From Lysobacterales bacterium (GTDB taxonomy: Bacteria; Pseudomonadota; Gammaproteobacteria; Xanthomonadales; SZUA-36), in contig JABDJL010000036.1 in assembly GCA_013002505.1 (NCBI GenBank), positions 1-38,361 on the forward strand: 38,361 nt of DNA, in the 5' to 3' direction. The position numbers and the translations under genes are program-made. Shown one piece after another: positions 36,332 through 38,361 of this stretch (positions within the stretch are counted from its first letter, which is position 1; each line of letters starts with the position of its first letter). A model generated the notes under the pieces. It saw only the letters and a program-made list of their open reading frames with translations, did no database searches and had not been told where the DNA came from.

Positions 36332-36733
36332 ATGATCAGAATCCTGACAATACTGGCTGCCGGGCTGTTGTGTGCCTGTGATACGTCACACGATGCAATG
36401 ATTGTTGACGGTAACATTCAGAGCAAGGCGGTGTCCGGAGCGATTGCGCCGGATACTCTCTACAGGGGCAGTCTCGTTGCCACCTCTAACGGCATCTGCG
36501 GGCTGGTCCTGATCGAAGCGGGCCAGTTCGCAGAAGATGCGTCCATTCGATTCAATACTTCTTTCGATCCACCCGGTTTTGAAGCCGCTGACGGCATCAG
36601 AGCGGACTGCATCGCAGGACAGGTCAGCTTTATTGATCTCGTGACCGGGCAGTCGCATACCAGCGCAGCGCCGGATTCACTGGACGCAGCCGATGCCTTC
36701 ACCCGGAGTCATATCGAAATCCTGCTGCTTTAA
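36332..36733 (+). CDS. Small putative lipoprotein of unknown function
   Basis: A 133-residue protein with a short lipoprotein signal (MIRILTILAAGLLCACDTSH), acylated Cys16 in LCAC, and Asp17 at position +2, which in E. coli keeps lipoproteins in the inner membrane. The mature part is acidic, with two further cysteines (about 56 and 92), no repeats and no recognised domain. It diverges from cutA. The start is the only one that includes the signal peptide, and it coincides with the expected transcription start. Confidence 0.72.
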   Translation: MIRILTILAAGLLCACDTSHDAMIVDGNIQSKAVSGAIAPDTLYRGSLVATSNGICGLVLIEAGQFAEDASIRFNTSFDPPGFEAADGIRADCIAGQVSFIDLVTGQSHTSAAPDSLDAADAFTRSHIEILLL

Positions 36734-36910
36734 GGTGCTGAAAATGTCACCCCAGGGATCCGGTGCCAGTCGCGCCGGGAACACCCGCAAACTGGCTATT
36801 TGAACTTTGGCAACAAGCCGACTGAGCCAAAGCTGATCCATTCCTGCATTATTGAACCTGGATTTTGCTGCGCGCCACCGAAAGAAGCGTCCGATCCCGA
36901 GCCCCGGTCG

Positions 36911-36937
36911 TTGCTTCACGCGGATTAACGACATAAT
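36911..36937 (+). promoter_or_regulatory. Weak candidate promoter of the DUF3592-like gene
   Basis: TTGCTT (36911-36916) and CATAAT (36932-36937) are separated by 15 bases, shorter than ideal. A start near 36944 would lie just before the strong ribosome site at 36949-36957, in agreement with the GTG start at 36963. Confidence 0.3.
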
Positions 36938-36962
36938 CTGCGCAACCAGGGAGGGTGGATTT

Positions 36963-37451
36963 GTGACGTTCTTGCGGAGTACCTGGTTGTGGGCGAGGGA
37001 TCTTCTGTTCGCCGCCATATTCATCATTGTCGGTATCGTATTCGTGGTTTGGCCAATCGGGCCATTGCTGGAATACCACGACATCTCAGGCTGGCAGGCG
37101 CAGGATTGCATGATTGAGTCATTCTGGTTCGAGCAGGAAAAGCCGACGGTTTCTTCGGAGTTGAAAGTCCGTTACATTTATCGTTTTGGAGACCAATCGT
37201 ACGCGTCAGAGCGCCTGGCTCAACAACCCATCAAGTTCATGGACCCGGGTGATGCCGGGCCGATTGTTTCTGCCATGACACCGGGCGCGGATCACCCCTG
37301 CTTTGTTAATCCTGATAAGCCATCGGAGGCCATACTGCTCAAGCCTTTCAAGATCGAAGTATTCGTCTGGCGATTTGGCCTGTTGCTGGGCATTTGTTTC
37401 CTGGTCACAGGAGCACTCAGTCTTCGCAAAGCGGGGCAGGAATACGAGTAG
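36963..37451 (+). CDS. DUF3592-like membrane protein
   Basis: A 162-residue protein with two membrane helices (about 13-33 and 137-152) flanking an extracytoplasmic beta-rich domain. The segment CFVNPDKPSEAILLKP (from Cys113) is typical of DUF3592 proteins. A second cysteine (Cys49) could pair with it. I start at a GTG (36963-36965) preceded by AGGGAGGGTGG. The frame is open upstream to 36852, but those 37 codons look unlike a membrane protein N-terminus. Function unknown. It may be co-transcribed with the upstream lipoprotein gene, 229 bases away. Confidence 0.75.
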   Translation: MTFLRSTWLWARDLLFAAIFIIVGIVFVVWPIGPLLEYHDISGWQAQDCMIESFWFEQEKPTVSSELKVRYIYRFGDQSYASERLAQQPIKFMDPGDAGPIVSAMTPGADHPCFVNPDKPSEAILLKPFKIEVFVWRFGLLLGICFLVTGALSLRKAGQEYE

Positions 37452-37470
37452 GCCATTTCTCACCGTTGTT

Positions 37471-37563
37471 GGGTAGTTGATTTGCCCGGGAAGCGCGCCT
37501 TAAGCGTACGGTCTATGCAAGCCGCTTTTGAATCGAGGCATTCCTCGGTTTGCTCAACTACCC
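37471..37563. other. Intergenic inverted-repeat structure
   Basis: GGGTAGTTGA (37471-37480) and its exact complement TCAACTACCC (37554-37563) enclose 73 bases. Within them is an 8-base hairpin (37531-37538 with 37543-37550, CATT loop, one G-T pair) and a weaker 5-base one (AAGCG/CGCTT). This could be a structured RNA, a pair of terminators between convergent genes, or an element remnant. No T run follows and no flanking duplication was found. Confidence 0.45.
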
Positions 37564-37627
37564 GCTGGTACTTTCCCAGGCGCGGCAACATGGTCAGACA
37601 AAAGCGGTCTTGTACGGAGCATTGAAG

Positions 37628-38361
37628 CTACTGCCCGGCGTGACCAGGAAGTGGTGATATGACAACTGTGCTGCCCATGGCACAAGCCAGGGTTTTACAG
37701 GCGCTTTCGCGGTTACGCGCAATCATCAGCACGCCTTCGGCGCGCATGATACCGATCCATTCGCCTCTTTCTACGTCACCGTAGTTGCTTCCCAGCAGCA
37801 CCTGGACGGTGTGCTCACCGACGGTCAACAAGAAGTGATCGCCAGGTTCAATGCCAAGTTGCTCGAGGTCTGCGGGCACAAGACTAGTGAAGATGTTTCC
37901 GTGATTGGCGGTGACGCCGGCAATGGTGCCCTCGGCGCGGTTCTCGAAAAAGCGGGCCGTTGAGTTGGCGGCAACTGCGATGGTGCCGTCTTTGTGGCGG
38001 GCCAGTTCGCCATGGTCTAGGTAGTGCTCCAATGCGCGAATCGCGGCCAGGCGCTCGGGGTCATTGACGTTTACATGCCCATCCCGGTCCACCCGCCACA
38101 GCGCAGCCGGCACGGTGGCCTGGCTGGAACGCTCCACGTAGTCACGGGGTCCGTCGATCTCGCTGCGATTGGTCAGGAACAGGATCGGAATTTTTGGATC
38201 GAAATTCAGGCTCAGCGGGCCGTGCTTGACGTCCAGCCGGATGGCCGCACCGGCGGCCAGCACTGCGTCATAGACTTCACCATGGCGTTCCGCGATCAGC
38301 GCACCGATGATACCGCCCATTGAATTGCCCATCAGCACCACCCGGCCCGGTTTGCCATGGG
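37628..38361 (-). CDS. Alpha/beta hydrolase fused to SAM-HAT C-terminal-like domain (partial)
   Basis: The 5' end lies beyond the right edge; 243 residues are visible. The first about 110 are the second half of an alpha/beta hydrolase: nucleophile elbow GRVVLMGNSMGG with its serine, a possible acid in FLTNRSEIDGPRD, and a candidate catalytic histidine in RVDRDGHVNV. The rest resembles the C-terminal domain of SAM hydroxide adenosyltransferases (DUF62, the chlorinase/fluorinase family): HGNIFTSLVPADLEQLGI, VQVLLGSNYGDVERGE, and EGVLMIARNRESACKTL match the GNxxTN, TYxxVxxGE and GxLEIAxNxGSAAxxL pattern I recall. The catalytic N-terminal domain of that family is absent. No stop interrupts the frame. 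The function is unknown. Confidence 0.75.
   Translation of the reverse strand, partial: HGKPGRVVLMGNSMGGIIGALIAERHGEVYDAVLAAGAAIRLDVKHGPLSLNFDPKIPILFLTNRSEIDGPRDYVERSSQATVPAALWRVDRDGHVNVNDPERLAAIRALEHYLDHGELARHKDGTIAVAANSTARFFENRAEGTIAGVTANHGNIFTSLVPADLEQLGIEPGDHFLLTVGEHTVQVLLGSNYGDVERGEWIGIMRAEGVLMIARNRESACKTLACAMGSTVVISPLPGHAGQ

Noticed and set aside
37468-37563. Integron attC site or tRNA in the 37471-37563 inverted repeat
   Set aside because: GTTGGGT fits the core pattern but lies at the wrong end for an attC site, and no T-loop or anticodon arm can be drawn.

Overview
The window reads as ordinary chromosome of a moderately GC-rich gammaproteobacterium. Evidence: the F-type ATP synthase operon lies near rsmG-parA-parB, dut is followed by algC, radC is followed by rpmB-rpmG, and cutA-dsbD-thioredoxin-aroQ-accB-accC-prmA run in that order. 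The plant-type glutamate-cysteine ligase, the thymidine kinase lacking most zinc cysteines and the long membrane-anchored AlgC recall Xanthomonadales/Chromatiales-like lineages; that placement is inference. I saw no tRNA, rRNA, CRISPR array, prophage or intact insertion sequence.

Layout. 1-4076: the minus-strand operon atpI-B-E-F-H-A (atpA runs off the left edge), with a recognisable promoter upstream of atpI. 4193-5604: an OsmC-like protein and a RimK-like ATP-grasp ligase face each other tail to tail. 5891-15350: one tight minus-strand run of nine genes, two peptide-binding proteins, oppB, oppC, oppD, oppF, rsmG, parA and parB. Most junctions are overlaps, so peptide uptake, 16S rRNA methylation and chromosome segregation appear co-transcribed. 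15408-18677: plant-type gshA on plus, then on minus a secreted small protein followed by a sugar-dehydrogenase-like beta-propeller fused to cytochrome c5. 18778-21683: dut and a membrane-anchored algC (minus). 21907-23140: radC, rpmB, rpmG (plus), ending in a clear terminator. 23206-26083: a hydantoinase/oxoprolinase A-type gene (minus) and mutM (plus) diverge from a shared promoter region. 26097-28885: a minus-strand cluster of an LpxL-like acyltransferase, thymidine kinase and a small membrane protein, with a polysaccharide deacetylase diverging from it. 28886-29085: a repeat-bearing spacer. 29086-36264: a long minus-strand cluster, cutA, dsbD (with two N-terminal domains), a TlpA-like thioredoxin, aroQ, accB, accC, prmA and a second methyltransferase. 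36332-37451: a small lipoprotein and a DUF3592-like membrane protein. The right edge holds an alpha/beta hydrolase fused to a domain resembling the C-terminal half of SAM hydroxide adenosyltransferases.

Most genes are housekeeping. The points most worth following are the hydrolase/SAM-HAT-like fusion, the duplicated nDsbD domains, the peptide transporter coupled to rsmG-parAB, the beta-propeller/cytochrome c5 fusion, the membrane-anchored AlgC, a probable leaderless lipoprotein gene, and two intergenic inverted-repeat structures (29000-29023 and 37471-37563). Nothing here is clearly a new defence or mobile system.
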